64,000 nucleotides of DNA from Rhodobacteraceae bacterium HLUCCA08 (GCA_001314655.1 LJSF01000006.1:105054-169053), one strand, 5' to 3'; positions 43,812 to 55,300 are shown, numbered from the stretch's first letter. Numbers and translations are program-made. Notes: a model not told the origin generated them from the sequence alone.

Positions 43812-45026
43812 TCACGCCACCGCATGCGACAGGGCGCATTGCGTCCAAAGATGCGACAGGGCCCGCACCAGGTGGTCGATATCGGCGTCGGTATGCAGCG
43901 GCGACGGGGTGAAGCGCAGCCGTTCCGTGCCCTTCGGCACGGTGGGATAATTGATCGGCTGCACATAGATGCCCCATTCCGACATCAGGTAATCCGACAG
44001 CATCCGGGTCTTGACCGGATCCTTGATCAGCACCGGCACGATATGGCTGTCATTGCGCATGTGCGGGATGCCCGCGGCATCCAGGCCCGCGCGCAGCCGC
44101 GCCACCTGGTGGCGTTGCGCCAGCCGTTCGGCATCGCTGGCCTTGAGGTGCCGGATCGAGGCCCGTGCGGCGGCCGCCACCGCCGGCGGCAAGGCCGTGG
44201 TGAAGATGAAACCGCTGGCGAAAGAGCGGATGAAATCGCACATCGCGTGGCTGCCGGTGATATAGCCGCCGACCACGCCGAAGGCCTTGCCCAGCGTGCC
44301 TTCGATGATCGTCAGCCGGTCCATCAGGCCTTCGCGTTCGGCCACGCCGCCGCCGCGCGGGCCGTACATGCCGACCGCATGGACCTCGTCCAGATAGGTC
44401 ATCGCGCTGTGCCGCTCGGCCACATCGAGGATCTCGGCGATCGGCGCGATGTCGCCATCCATCGAATAAACGCTTTCGAAGGCGACGATCTTGGTCGCAT
44501 TGGCCGGCAGCGCGGCCAGTCTGCGGTCCAGGTCCTCGGGGTCGTTATGGCGCCAGATCACCTTTTCGGCGCGGGAATGGCGGATGCCCTCGATCATGCT
44601 GGCATGGTTCTTGGCATCCGACAGGATCACCGCGTTCGGCAGCCGCGCGCCCAGGGTCGACAGGGTGGCCCAGTTCGACACGTAACCGGAGGTGAACAGC
44701 AGCGCCGCCTCTTTCCCGTGCAGGTCGGCCAGTTCGGCCTCCAGCAGCAGGTGGTCGTGATTGGTGCCGCTGATGTTGCGGGTCCCGCCAGCGCCGGTGC
44801 CGGTGCGCCGGACCGCGGCGCACATCGCCTCGATCACATCCGGGTGCTGGCCCATGCCGAGGTAATCGTTCGAACACCAGACGGTGACGTCGCGCTTGCC
44901 GTCGGGATGGTGATGGGCGGCCCGCGGGAACTTGCCCGACTGCCGCTCCAGCTCGGCGAAATAGCGGTAATTGCCCGCCTGTTTCAGCGCATCGAGCTGA
45001 GCGGTGAGGAGTGTATCAAAGTCCAT
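43812..45026 (-). CDS. hemA: 5-aminolevulinate synthase
   Basis: 404 residues, PLP enzyme condensing glycine and succinyl-CoA, the first committed step of tetrapyrrole synthesis in alphaproteobacteria (C4 pathway). PLP lysine is Lys247 in [13 protein letters not shown]; other signatures are [26 protein letters not shown] and [12 protein letters not shown]. The start codon lies inside the end of puhE (11-base overlap), so hemA expression is coupled to the reaction-centre assembly operon. Confidence 0.97.
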   Translation of the reverse strand: MDFDTLLTAQLDALKQAGNYRYFAELERQSGKFPRAAHHHPDGKRDVTVWCSNDYLGMGQHPDVIEAMCAAVRRTGTGAGGTRNISGTNHDHLLLEAELADLHGKEAALLFTSGYVSNWATLSTLGARLPNAVILSDAKNHASMIEGIRHSRAEKVIWRHNDPEDLDRRLAALPANATKIVAFESVYSMDGDIAPIAEILDVAERHSAMTYLDEVHAVGMYGPRGGGVAEREGLMDRLTIIEGTLGKAFGVVGGYITGSHAMCDFIRSFASGFIFTTALPPAVAAAARASIRHLKASDAERLAQRHQVARLRAGLDAAGIPHMRNDSHIVPVLIKDPVKTRMLSDYLMSEWGIYVQPINYPTVPKGTERLRFTPSPLHTDADIDHLVRALSHLWTQCALSHAVA

Positions 45027-45819
45027 GGGACCTCCCTGTCTTCGGTTCGTTCGTGGGTTCGGAATCGGGCAGCATCCAGCGCCACAGCCGGGCGTCGGGC
45101 AATGGCAGCACCATCAGCCAGTGTTCCAGCAGGGCCAGCCCGGCCAGCGTCGCCAGCAGCGCGAAGCCGACGGTCTGGGCCAGCGTTTCGGCGCCGATCA
45201 GGCGTTCGACGAAACAGGCCACGGCAAAGGACAAAGCCGTGATCGCCACCGGAAAGGCCATCGTCACCGGGCCGCGCCGCAGATGCGATTTCAGGTGCTC
45301 GAGCGGCCGGGGAATGAATTCCAGGTTGATCCGCGGCACCCCGAAGAACAGGTTCAGCTTGGCCGAAATGCGGGCGCAGAACAGGATCGCATAGGTCCAC
45401 AGCGCCACGGTGTTGGGCTGGCCATGGACCGCGACGATCACGCCCAGGAACCCGGTCAGCAGCAGCACCTCGTGATGCGCCAGCGCCTGCCAGGCGGCCC
45501 AGAACCGGGCCCGGCCCTGCGCACCCGGCGGACAGGGGCGCGGCTCGGGCCCGGTGATGACGCCGGTCAGAAAGGCGATCTCGATCCAGCCCCAGACCAC
45601 CAGCGCGCCCAGGAACCCGGCATAGACGCCGCCCAGCCCGGTTTGCGGCCCCGACAGCATCACCGCCGCGACACCCAGCGCCAGGATCGGCACCGACAGC
45701 ACCACGGCGCGGCGATAGGCATCGCCGCCGCGCCGGTCGGCCATCCGGATGACCAGCAGGATCGCCCCGGTGAAGAACCACCAGGCCAGCATCGCCAGGA
45801 CGATCGCGGTGCCGATCAT
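45016..45819 (-). CDS. puhE: Photosynthetic complex assembly protein PuhE
   Basis: 267 residues, DUF3623 family, about seven membrane helices starting [16 protein letters not shown]. Signature region [19 protein letters not shown] then [14 protein letters not shown]. PuhE influences assembly of the reaction centre-light-harvesting 1 complex. Between acsF (34 bases upstream) and hemA (overlapping), as in other Rhodobacterales. Confidence 0.94.
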   Translation of the reverse strand: MIGTAIVLAMLAWWFFTGAILLVIRMADRRGGDAYRRAVVLSVPILALGVAAVMLSGPQTGLGGVYAGFLGALVVWGWIEIAFLTGVITGPEPRPCPPGAQGRARFWAAWQALAHHEVLLLTGFLGVIVAVHGQPNTVALWTYAILFCARISAKLNLFFGVPRINLEFIPRPLEHLKSHLRRGPVTMAFPVAITALSFAVACFVERLIGAETLAQTVGFALLATLAGLALLEHWLMVLPLPDARLWRWMLPDSEPTNEPKTGRSHGL

Positions 45820-45853
45820 CGGCGCCCCCCTGCCTTATGCCGGGCCCGCCGGG

Positions 45854-46981
45854 TCAATAGGCCGGCTCCAGCCGGGTCGCCGCGGGCACCTCGTTGCGCA
45901 CCGCCGGGATGGTCAGCAGCCCGACAAAGGCCGCGCCGGCCCGGGCGCTGCCCCACCATTGCGCCAGCTTGCCGCCGATCCCGCCGCGCTTCTTGGCCGC
46001 GGCGATCTGGCGATTGGCGCGGTCCAGCCGTTCGAGGCCCCGGCGCCAGCGCGGATGGTCGATATCCAGCACCAGCGGAAAGACCTGCCGGCTGATATCC
46101 GAGGTCTTGCGGAACACCTCCTGGCCATACCAGGCCGGATCGACGCCCAGCGCCTGGTGAAAGGCCGGCCGCTGATGATCGCGCACCCACATGGTCGAAA
46201 AGACCGCGGTGAGGAAGAACTTGATCCACAGCTTGTTGCCGCCCGAGGTCAGCTTCGGGTCGGTCTTCATCAGCAGGGCGAAGGCTTCGCCATGGCTGAA
46301 CTCGTCATTGCACCATTCCCGAAACCACTTGAAGATCGGGTGGAACCGCTTGTCGGGGTGCGCCTCCAGGTGGCGATAGATGGTGATGTAGCGGGCATAG
46401 CCGATCTTTTCGCTCAAGTAGGTCGCGTAATAGATGAACTTGGGCCGGAAATAGGTGTATTTCTTGGCCTGGGTCAGGAAACCGAGGTTCACCGCGATCC
46501 CGGCCTCGCGCAGGGCATCGTTGATGAAACCGGCATGGCGCGCCTCGTCCCGGGCCATCAGCTGGAACAGGGTCACGATATCCTGGTTCGACCCGCGCCG
46601 CTTCATCTCCTTGTAAAGGACACAGCCCGAAAACTCGGCCGTGCAGGAGGAGATCAGGAAGTCGATGAACTCGGCCCGCAGGTCGGGGTCCATCCCCTCC
46701 CAGTCGATATGGTCCCAGTCGGCGTTCTTCTTGAAATGGCCCTTGTTCGGGTCCGATTGCATCTGGCCGATCAGCGCGTCCCAATCGGCGCGCACCGGGG
46801 TCACGTCGATCGCGTCCATCTCGTCGAAATCGGTGGTGTAGAAGCGCGGGGTCAGCAGGGTGTTCTGCATCGCCAGCTCGGTCGCCGCGCTGCTGTCCAC
46901 GGGGGTGGAGAAATTCGGCGCGGCCAGGCCATCCTCGACATTGGTGGCATCGGCGGAATGGGCGGGGGTCTGGACATTCAT
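45854..46981 (-). CDS. acsF: Aerobic Mg-protoporphyrin IX monomethyl ester cyclase AcsF
   Basis: 375 residues, ferritin-like di-iron oxygenase that closes ring E using O2. Both iron-binding helix pairs are visible: SCTAEFSGCVLYKEMKRRG with MARDEARHAGF, and WCNDEFSHGEAF. Start at 46981 was chosen because it overlaps the upstream orf stop (ATGA). With bchE also present, the cell can make bacteriochlorophyll with or without oxygen. Confidence 0.96.
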   Translation of the reverse strand: MNVQTPAHSADATNVEDGLAAPNFSTPVDSSAATELAMQNTLLTPRFYTTDFDEMDAIDVTPVRADWDALIGQMQSDPNKGHFKKNADWDHIDWEGMDPDLRAEFIDFLISSCTAEFSGCVLYKEMKRRGSNQDIVTLFQLMARDEARHAGFINDALREAGIAVNLGFLTQAKKYTYFRPKFIYYATYLSEKIGYARYITIYRHLEAHPDKRFHPIFKWFREWCNDEFSHGEAFALLMKTDPKLTSGGNKLWIKFFLTAVFSTMWVRDHQRPAFHQALGVDPAWYGQEVFRKTSDISRQVFPLVLDIDHPRWRRGLERLDRANRQIAAAKKRGGIGGKLAQWWGSARAGAAFVGLLTIPAVRNEVPAATRLEPAY

Positions 46982-47274
46982 GACAGCGCCTCCCCCGAGA
47001 ACGAGAATTCGCAAAGCTCCATGAACTCGAAATCGCCGGTGGCGCGGGTCCAGGCGCGTTCGAGGCCGCTGGCGCGGGTGATCACCGCATTGCGGTCCTC
47101 GGACACCACCTCGCCATAGGGGGCCATGATCTCGGGGCCCTCGACCTGGACGGTGTCGCCCGGGCCGACGACCGATCCGTCATTGAAGCGCAGATGCGCC
47201 GAAAGCTCGTCGAAGCGGTGGCTGATGGTCACGGTGCAGGGCACCGTTTCCCTTTCGCGTGTCAGAAATCCCAT
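46978..47274 (-). CDS. Small conserved protein between puhC and acsF
   Basis: 98 residues from the ATG at 47274 (MGFLTRERETVPC), with AGGGAAC before it. Predominantly beta and acidic: DGSVVGPGDTVQVEGPEI and RASGLERAWTRATGDFEFMELCEFSF. A small gene of this type sits between puhC and acsF in other phototrophic Rhodobacterales, so it is a real and conserved cluster member of unknown function. Its stop overlaps the acsF start by four bases, which suggests a role linked to AcsF. Confidence 0.85.
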   Translation of the reverse strand: MGFLTRERETVPCTVTISHRFDELSAHLRFNDGSVVGPGDTVQVEGPEIMAPYGEVVSEDRNAVITRASGLERAWTRATGDFEFMELCEFSFSGEALS

Positions 47275-47298
47275 ATCGTTGTTCCCTGTTCTGTTGGG

Positions 47299-47323
47299 GG
47301 CCCGGACTGGCAAGGTCCGGGCC
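47299..47323 (-). other. Intercistronic hairpin after puhC
   Basis: Perfect 9-bp stem GGCCCGGAC/GTCCGGGCC with a 7-nt loop, between the puhC stop and the next start. No T-run follows. Probably an mRNA-stability or partial-termination element. Confidence 0.55.
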
Positions 47324-47329
47324 GGTTGG

Positions 47330-47782
47330 TCAGTCAAGCAGTCGTGCGAAGGCGGCGACATTGTCGGCGCCGTATCCGATCAGTTCGATCGAAAGCTCGG
47401 TTGCGGGGTCGAGAATGGCGACATTGCCGTTCTCGCGGCGCACCACGGTGATCGGGGCGGCCGGATCGGCGCCCATGACGGCGCGGCGGCGGTCGATGAT
47501 CCGGCCGATCACGCCGTAAAAGCCGCCGCGGACATCATCGGTGCCGGCCAGGCGCAGGCCGTCCTCCATCACGTCGTAGGACCCCAGCCCATGGGCGACC
47601 AGCGTCACCTCGCGGCTGGCCACGACCGGGGCTTCCTGCAGCACGCCGACATGGGGCCGGTCGGTCAGCTGGGCAAAGACGACCAGCGACACCGACAGCA
47701 CCATCAGTGTGAACATGGCCCGCACCAGAAAGCGCGGAACCATCTCGCGGTCGCGGTGCTTCATCTGTTCCGAAAGGCTCAT
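47330..47782 (-). CDS. puhC: Photosynthetic complex assembly protein PuhC
   Basis: 150 residues: short cytoplasmic start (MSLSEQMKHRDREMVPRFLV), one membrane helix (about 20-40), then a periplasmic beta-rich domain ending ADNVAAFARLLD. PuhC is needed for normal reaction-centre/LH1 levels. Four bases after puhB. GFYGVIGRIIDRRRA is a family signature. Confidence 0.93.
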   Translation of the reverse strand: MSLSEQMKHRDREMVPRFLVRAMFTLMVLSVSLVVFAQLTDRPHVGVLQEAPVVASREVTLVAHGLGSYDVMEDGLRLAGTDDVRGGFYGVIGRIIDRRRAVMGADPAAPITVVRRENGNVAILDPATELSIELIGYGADNVAAFARLLD

Positions 47783-47786
47783 GACA

Positions 47787-48410
47787 TCACTCCGCGGCCA
47801 TGGCAGGGGCGACCGGCGCCACCTGCGGTTCGCTGACCCGGGCCTCGGCGGCCTCGGCCAGGATTTCGGCGACCCGGTCGACCTGCGGGATGCAGCGCAG
47901 CGCCGGCTGGGTGCGCATCACCCAGGGCCGCACATGGGGCCAGGTCATCAGGTAGGAAAACCGGCTGTCGCCCAGGGTTTCGAAGGCGATCGTGCCGGTG
48001 CCGCCCTTGCGGCGGTCCAGATGCGCCGATCCGATCTGCACGTAAGGCAGGTTCAGCGTCATGGTCAGCGCCGCGCCGATGCGCATCGCGACCCGGCGGT
48101 TGGTCAGGGTATAGACCGTGGCCTTGGCCTGGGCCCAGGCGATCAGCACCAGGATGCCGGCGGTCAGCAGCCCGCCCAGAACCAGCGGCACCGCATGCAG
48201 CAGCGCCTCGGACAGCGGCACGGTGGTGGCGCTGGCGGCGACGCGCCAGATCGCCAGGATCGCGAAATAGGCCGCGACCCAGCGCAGGGCCAAGGCCTCG
48301 AGCGCCAGGCGCCAGGCATCCGGCGCCCCCTGCCAGAGGATCTCTTCGCCCTCGGGCAGTCTGGCGGGCAGGCCCCGGACCGGTTCGAAGTTGAAATCGT
48401 CGTGGTGCAT
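47787..48410 (-). CDS. puhB: Photosynthetic complex assembly protein PuhB
   Basis: 207 residues, PH-like (bPH2) membrane protein with EGEEILWQGAPDAW at the start, two or three membrane helices (about 42-62 and 75-95) and YTLTNRRVAMRIGAALTMTL. PuhB assists assembly of the reaction centre. Between puhA and puhC, the conserved order. Confidence 0.95.
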   Translation of the reverse strand: MHHDDFNFEPVRGLPARLPEGEEILWQGAPDAWRLALEALALRWVAAYFAILAIWRVAASATTVPLSEALLHAVPLVLGGLLTAGILVLIAWAQAKATVYTLTNRRVAMRIGAALTMTLNLPYVQIGSAHLDRRKGGTGTIAFETLGDSRFSYLMTWPHVRPWVMRTQPALRCIPQVDRVAEILAEAAEARVSEPQVAPVAPAMAAE

Positions 48411-48436
48411 CTGGTGTCCCCTTTCGGTTCGGCCGA

Positions 48437-48455
48437 CCCCGCTGGCAAAGCGGGG
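48437..48455 (-). other. Intercistronic hairpin between puhA and puhB
   Basis: Perfect 7-bp stem CCCCGCT/AGCGGGG with a 5-nt loop, 27 bases before the puhB start. Such structures can hold the 3' end of the highly expressed puhA message. Confidence 0.5.
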
Positions 48456-48467
48456 CCGGGTCTTTGG

Positions 48468-49247
48468 TCAGAGCTGGGGTTCCAGCCGCGCCGGATCGGC
48501 ATAAAGCGTGCCGCCGGCGTAATAGGCGGTGATCTTGTCCTCTTCGAGCAGGGTCACCCGGTCGGGGCTGGCGGTCTGCGGCACGCCCGGAAAGTTGTGG
48601 GCATAAAGCGACCGCACCGCGACCCGGTCGGCCTTGATCCGGCACAGGGTGATCGGGATCAGCCGGTGATTGCCCTGGCCCTCGGGGTTCAGGTCCATCA
48701 CCAGGTAGCGCACCATCTGCTCGGGCACGTCGATCAGCATGTCGATCACCCGGCCCACGACCTCTCCGTCGCCGGCCACCACCGCCTTGCCGCGCGGATC
48801 GCGCCCGGCCGAGACGTGGAAATCGGGCAGCGCCGCCATCGGCCGGATCTTGGCATGGCCATGGGCGTCCAGTTCCGGTTCGTCGCGGCGCGGCGCCCAG
48901 GCGGCGGGGCCGACCCCGTCGGCCATCGGATCGCCGGTGGGCACATAGGGCGACCCGGCGGATTCGGAGGTCCGCGCCAGCGCCAGGTCGCCGCGGTCAT
49001 GGGCGGCCTCGTTTTCGGCCGAGGGCACGGTCAGGTCGCCGCGGCCATGGGGCAGCCTGAAGGTCTTGGCCGAGGGCAGCGGCCAGCCCGAGATGCCGGT
49101 ATCCTTGCCGTCGTCATCGACCAGCGGATAGCCTTCGCGCATGTTCTCGCGCTGGATGTAGATGATCAGTGCGGCGAAGAAGATCCAGAACATCCAGATC
49201 GCGATGCTCGCCAGATCGACGCCTCCCCAGAATGTCACTCCAACCAT
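48468..49247 (-). CDS. puhA: Photosynthetic reaction centre H subunit
   Basis: 259 residues. One N-terminal membrane helix (DLASIAIWMFWIFFAALIIY) is followed by the cytoplasmic PRC-barrel domain (FHVSAGRDPRGKAVVAGDGEVVG). REGYPLVDDDG and the C-terminal ITAYYAGGTLYADPAR are family signatures. The H subunit caps the L/M pair on the cytoplasmic face and shapes proton delivery to the secondary quinone. pufLM lies outside the window. Follows lhaA by 21 bases. Confidence 0.97.
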   Translation of the reverse strand: MVGVTFWGGVDLASIAIWMFWIFFAALIIYIQRENMREGYPLVDDDGKDTGISGWPLPSAKTFRLPHGRGDLTVPSAENEAAHDRGDLALARTSESAGSPYVPTGDPMADGVGPAAWAPRRDEPELDAHGHAKIRPMAALPDFHVSAGRDPRGKAVVAGDGEVVGRVIDMLIDVPEQMVRYLVMDLNPEGQGNHRLIPITLCRIKADRVAVRSLYAHNFPGVPQTASPDRVTLLEEDKITAYYAGGTLYADPARLEPQL

Positions 49248-49268
49248 TGTCTTGGTCCTTTCCGTGGA

Positions 49269-50699
49269 TCAGGTGGGGAAATCCGCCAGGCCCAGCCTGG
49301 TCGGTTCCCGGGAACTCAGGGCCCGGGCGCGCACCAGCGGGCCCAGGGCGATGAGGGTGAGAAAGATGAGGGCGATCTCGGTGTGATAGACCACCGAATA
49401 GCCGGTTGCGGGGGTCGCCAGGGCCTCGCCCAGGTGGCCGTTCATCGCGGCGTGGTTGACCAGGTCGCGGACCGATCCGCCGATGAAGATCGACAGGCCC
49501 GCGGCGGTGGCCTGCGCCGCGCCCCAGGCGCCCAGCGCCAGGCCGCGCCCGGCGCTGGCGCCGGTCGGCATGGTCATCGCGGCGGTCAGGGTCGCGACGG
49601 CGAAGAGGCCTGCCCCCAGGCCGATGAGCCCGGCCCCGGCAAAGAACAACGGCGAAGAACCCAGTGGCGCGGCGAATATCACCGCCGAAAACGCCACCAG
49701 CCCGATCAGCAGGCCCCGCGCGCTCATCCGGTGCGGATCCAGCCCCCGCGCCAGCCAGCGCGCGGCCAGGCCGAACCCGAAAAGCGCGCCGCCGGCCCAC
49801 ATCGCCGTCAGCAGCGTGGTGGCCGAAACCGACAGGCCGAGGATCTCTCCGCCGTAAGGTTCCAGCAGCACGTCCTGCATGTTGAAGGCCATGGTGCCCA
49901 GGAACACCACCGCCAGCAGCCGCCCGGCCTCGCCGCCGGCCATGTAATCGGCCCAGGCGTCGCGGAACAGCGGCCGCGGCGCGGCGCGTTCCTCGCGGCT
50001 CATCGGGCGCACGCTTTCCTGTTTCCACAGGGCGAAGACATTCAGCAGCAGCGTGACCACCGCCGTGCCCTGCACCACCTGCACCAGCCGCAGGGCCGAA
50101 AAGTCGCGCAACAGCGTGCCGATGATGACCGCGGCAAAGGCCATGCCGACCAGGAACATCACGTAAAGCAGCGCCACGACCCGGGGCCGGGTTTCGTCGG
50201 TCGCCCGGTCGGCGGCCAGGGCCAGCCCGGCGGTCTGGGTCATGTGCATGCCCAGCCCGGTCAGCAGAAAGGCCAGGCCCGCGCCGACATAGCCGGCCCA
50301 GTCCACGTCCAGCGTCCGGTCGCCCGACAGCACCAGAAGCGCCATCGGCATGATCGCCAGCCCGCCGAACTGCCACAGCGTGCCGAACCACAGATAGGGA
50401 ATGCGCTTCCAGCCGATCGCGCTGCGATGGGTATCCGACCGGAACCCCAGCAGCGCCCGGAACGGCGCCACCATGACCGGGATCGCGATCATCAGCGCCA
50501 CGATCGTCGCCGGCACGCCCAGCTCGACGATCATCACCCGGTTCAGCGTGCCCAGCAGCATCACCGTGGCCATGCCGACGCTGATCTGGAACACCGCCAG
50601 GCGCAGCAACTGGCCCAGCGGCAGCTCTTCCGAGGCCGCGTCCGAAAACGGCAGCATCCGGATCGACAGGGTCTTGACGAAGTTGCGGCCGATGATCAT
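49269..50699 (-). CDS. lhaA: Light-harvesting 1 assembly protein LhaA (PucC/BCD family)
   Basis: 476 residues with about 12 membrane helices, major-facilitator-like BCD family. Conserved stretches are LRLAVFQISVGMATVMLLGTLNRVMIVELG split across the first helices, RALLGFRSDTHRS and GWKRIPYLWFGTLWQFGG. LhaA helps insert bacteriochlorophyll or assemble LH1. Start at 50699 overlaps the bchM stop (ATGA). A second family member begins at 62772. Confidence 0.95.
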   Translation of the reverse strand: MIIGRNFVKTLSIRMLPFSDAASEELPLGQLLRLAVFQISVGMATVMLLGTLNRVMIVELGVPATIVALMIAIPVMVAPFRALLGFRSDTHRSAIGWKRIPYLWFGTLWQFGGLAIMPMALLVLSGDRTLDVDWAGYVGAGLAFLLTGLGMHMTQTAGLALAADRATDETRPRVVALLYVMFLVGMAFAAVIIGTLLRDFSALRLVQVVQGTAVVTLLLNVFALWKQESVRPMSREERAAPRPLFRDAWADYMAGGEAGRLLAVVFLGTMAFNMQDVLLEPYGGEILGLSVSATTLLTAMWAGGALFGFGLAARWLARGLDPHRMSARGLLIGLVAFSAVIFAAPLGSSPLFFAGAGLIGLGAGLFAVATLTAAMTMPTGASAGRGLALGAWGAAQATAAGLSIFIGGSVRDLVNHAAMNGHLGEALATPATGYSVVYHTEIALIFLTLIALGPLVRARALSSREPTRLGLADFPT

Positions 50700-51378
50700 G
50701 CGCGCGCCTCCTGATGGGTGAACGCGGTCGAGATGTAGAAGCCCGAGGTGATCCGCCCGCGTTCCGACAAGCAGCCCGGCACCCGGGCGGCGCGCAGCGC
50801 GGCGGCGACCCGGGCGGGGCTGTGCGGCACCATGGTCGGCGACCGGTCGGCGCGGGGGAACAGCTTGCCGATGCGCCACATCGCCATCAGCAGCGGCGTG
50901 CGCGGCGGCAGGGTGAAGGCGATCGTGCCCGCGGTCCGGGCCCGCAGCAGGCCGATCAGCTGGGCCAGTTCGGCATCGTCGTAATAGATCAGGCTGTCCA
51001 TCGCGACCACGTGGTCGAACCGGCCCAGGGCCGGATCGGCCAGGTCGCCGGCGCGATAGGTGATGTCGAGATGCTGCGGCGTGCGCGCCCGGGCGATCTC
51101 GACCAGGGTCTCGGCGATATCGACGCCCACCACCTGCGCCCCGCGCCGGGCCAGTTCGACCGCCAGCGCCCCGGTGCCGCAGCCCGCATCCAGCACCCGC
51201 GCGCCGGTCAGGTCGGCGGGCAGGCAGCCCAGAAGCGTCTCGCGCATCCGGTCGCGCCCGGCCCGCACCGTGGCCCGGATGCCGGACACCGGCGCGTCCG
51301 AGGTCAGCGCCTCCCAGGCCTTGGTGGCGGTGCGGTCGAAATAATGCTCGACCCGGGACAGGGTGCCGTGGTGGCGCA

Positions 51379-51379
<1 letters not shown>
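50696..51379 (-). CDS. bchM: Mg-protoporphyrin IX O-methyltransferase
   Basis: 227 residues, SAM-dependent methyltransferase with motif I VLDAGCGTGALAVELARRG and the post-motif VVGVDIAETLVEIA. Methylates the ring C propionate of Mg-protoporphyrin IX, giving the substrate for AcsF and BchE. N-terminal VEHYFDRTATKAWEALTSDA is typical of BchM. Overlaps bchL by one base (TGATG) and lhaA by four. Confidence 0.97.
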
Positions 51380-52341
<962 letters not shown>

Positions 52342-52369
52342 CCGTCCGCATTCCGTGTCCGCCGCCCGG

Positions 52370-55300
52370 TCATTCCGCCGCGATCCCTTCCATCCGGTCT
52401 TCCAGCGCATCGGCCGCATCCTGCAGCGCCGCCAGCGTCGCCGCGTCGGGCTGCCAATAGGCGCGGTCCGAGGCTTCCAGCAGCCGCCCGGCCATGCGCA
52501 TCGCCGCCTGCGGGTTCTGCCGGGCCAGCCGTTCGCGCATCTCGGCATCCAGCACGAAGGTTTCCGACAGGCGCTGATAGACCCAGGGCTCGACCTCGCC
52601 GGTGGTCGCCGACCAGCCCATCGTGTTGGTGATATGCGCCTCGATCTGGCGCACGCCTTCATGGCCGTGCTTGAGCAGACCTTCGTAGAATTTCGGGTTC
52701 AGGCTGCGCGACCGGGTTTCCAGCGCGACCTGGTCCTGCAAGGTGCGCACGGTCGCCTTGCCGCGGGTCGCATCGCCGATATAGACCGGCGCCGCCGCTC
52801 CGCCGCGGGCCCGGCGCACCGCCCGGGCGATCCCGCCCAGCGTGTCGAAATAATGATCGACCGAGGTCACGCCCAGCTCGACCGATTCCAGGTTCTGATA
52901 GGCCAGATCGACCTTGGCGAGCGTTTCCTTCAGCAGCCCCGGATTGGCCGCGGATTTGCCCGACCGGCCATAGGCGAAACTCTTGCGCGCCTGGTAGGCA
53001 TCGGCCAGTTCGTCCTCGTCGCCGAAGGCGGAACTGTCGACCAGCTGGTTGACGTTCGACCCATAGGCCCCCTCGGCGTTGGAAAACACCCGCAGCGCGG
53101 CGGTTTCCAGATCGCAGCCCATCGCCTGGGCATGGGCCAGGGTATGGGCGCGGATCGGGTTCATCTCGAGCGGTTCGTCGGCAGTGGCGGCCTTCCAGGC
53201 GGCCTCGGCCAGCATCCGGGTCTGCAGCGGCAGCAGGTCGCGGAAGATGCCCGACAGGGTCATCACCACGTCGACCCGGGCGCGGCCCAGTTCCGCCAGC
53301 GGGATCAGGTCGGCGCCCGACAACCGGCCATAGCTGTCGAAGCGCGGCCGCGCCCCGATCAGGGCCAGCGCCTGGCCGATCGGCGCGCCGTCGGACTTGA
53401 TGTTGTCCGACCCCCACAGCACCAGCGCGACCGACCGCGGCAGGTCGCCATGGGTCTCCAGCAGGGCCTGAGCCTGTTTCGCGCCATCGGCCAGGGCATG
53501 GGCGGTGGGCATCCGGAACGGGTCGAAGGCATGGATGTTGCGGCCCGTGGGCAGGATCTCGGGACTGCGGATCAGGTCGCCACCGGGCACCGGCGCGATA
53601 TAGCGCGCCGCAAGCGCCCGCATCAGGCCGGTCAATTCGCCATCGGCGGCCAACAGGGCGGCGATGCGGGCACGGTCCTCGGGGGGCGCGTCGGGCATCA
53701 GGTCCAGCAGGCGGTCGCGCGCGGCCTCGTCCATCGGCCGGCCGACGACGTGCAGCCCGTCGGGGATCAGCGCGCCCTCGGTCTCCAGCACGATCTGCCA
53801 CAGCCGGTCCGGGTCGCGGCCGGGCAGGTCCACCGCCTCGGCCTGGGCGGCGATCAGCGCCGCAAGTTCCGCATCGCGGTCGCCGCCGCGCCAGCGGGTC
53901 AGGCTGTCCTTCAGCTCGGCCAGCCCCTTGTAGAGCCCGGCCGAGGCCAGCGGCGGGGTCAGGTGGCTGACGGTGATCGCATTCGCCCGGCGCTTGGCCA
54001 GGGTCGCCTCCGAGGGGTTGTTGGCGGCATAAAGATAGACATTCGGCATCTCGCCGATCAGCCGGTCGGGCCAGTCGCGGGCGCCCAGGCCGGTCTGCTT
54101 GCCCGGCATGAATTCCAGCGCGCCATGCATGCCGAAATGCAGCACCACATCGGCCTGCAGATCGTCGCGCAGCCAGTCATAGAAGGTGGCGAAGGCATGG
54201 GTCGGGGCGAAGCCGTGTTCGAACAGCAGCCGCATCGGGTCGCCTTCATAGCCGAAGGTCGGCTGCACCCCGACAAAGACCTGCCCAAACTGCCGGCCCA
54301 GCACGAAGACCCCGCGCCCGTCCGATTGCACCCGGCCCGGCGCCGGGCCCCAGACCTCTTCGATCTCGGCCAGGTGGCGCGACCGGCGCACGATCGTGTC
54401 GGCATCGACATGGGCCGCGACATTGGCCTCTTGGCCGTATTGGGCGGCATTTCCGCCCAGCACCATTTCGCGCAGGGCATCGACGCTTTGCGGCAGCTCG
54501 ATGTCGTAGCCTTCCGCGGCCATGCGCTGCATCGTGTTGAAAAGGCTTTCGAAAACCGACAGGTAGGCGGCGGTTCCGACGGCCCCGGCATTGGGCGGAA
54601 AGCCGAACAGGACGATGGCGACGCGCTTGTCGGCATTGGCCTTGCGGTGCAGCAGCGCCAGCCGGCGGACCTTTTCGGCCAGCGCGTCGATCCGCTCGCG
54701 GCAGCCATGGATCGCCCGAGTGCCGACGCCGGGGCAGCGATGGTCGCAGCCGGTGCAGCCTTCGGGGCCGTGGCGGCCGGCAAAGACCGTGGGGTTGGAG
54801 GCGCCGTCGATTTCCGGCAGCGCGACCAGCATCGTGGTCTCGACCGGGCCAAGCCCCTGCCCGCTTTGCGCCCATTGGCCCAGGGTCTGGAATTCCAGCG
54901 GCTGGGCCGCGACATAGGGCACGTCCAGCGCGGTCAGCGTGGTCACCGCCGCCTCGCTGTCGTTATAGGCCGGCCCGCCGACCAGGCTGAAGCCGGTCAG
55001 CGACACCAGCGTGTCGACCCGGCCGCCGTCGAAATAGGCCTCGATCGCCGGGCGCCCGTCGAGCCCCGAGGCGAAGGCCGGCAGAACCCGCAGCCCCCGC
55101 GCCTCGAGGCCGCGGATCGCGGCGTCGTAATGGCCGGTATCGCCGGCCAGGATATAGCTGCGCAGCATCAGCACGCCGACCGTCGCCACGGCGCCGTCCG
55201 GGCCGGGGATCGCGCCCGGATCGGTGGTGATGCCGTTGCCCGGCAGGTCCGGGTGATACAGGCCCAGTTCGGGGTATTCGACCGGCGCCTTTGCGCTGCG

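Noticed and set aside
41439..46981. bchE or acsF being a decayed duplicate
   Set aside because: Both are full length with intact catalytic motifs (radical-SAM cysteines in BchE, both di-iron helix pairs in AcsF). They are unrelated enzymes for the same step.
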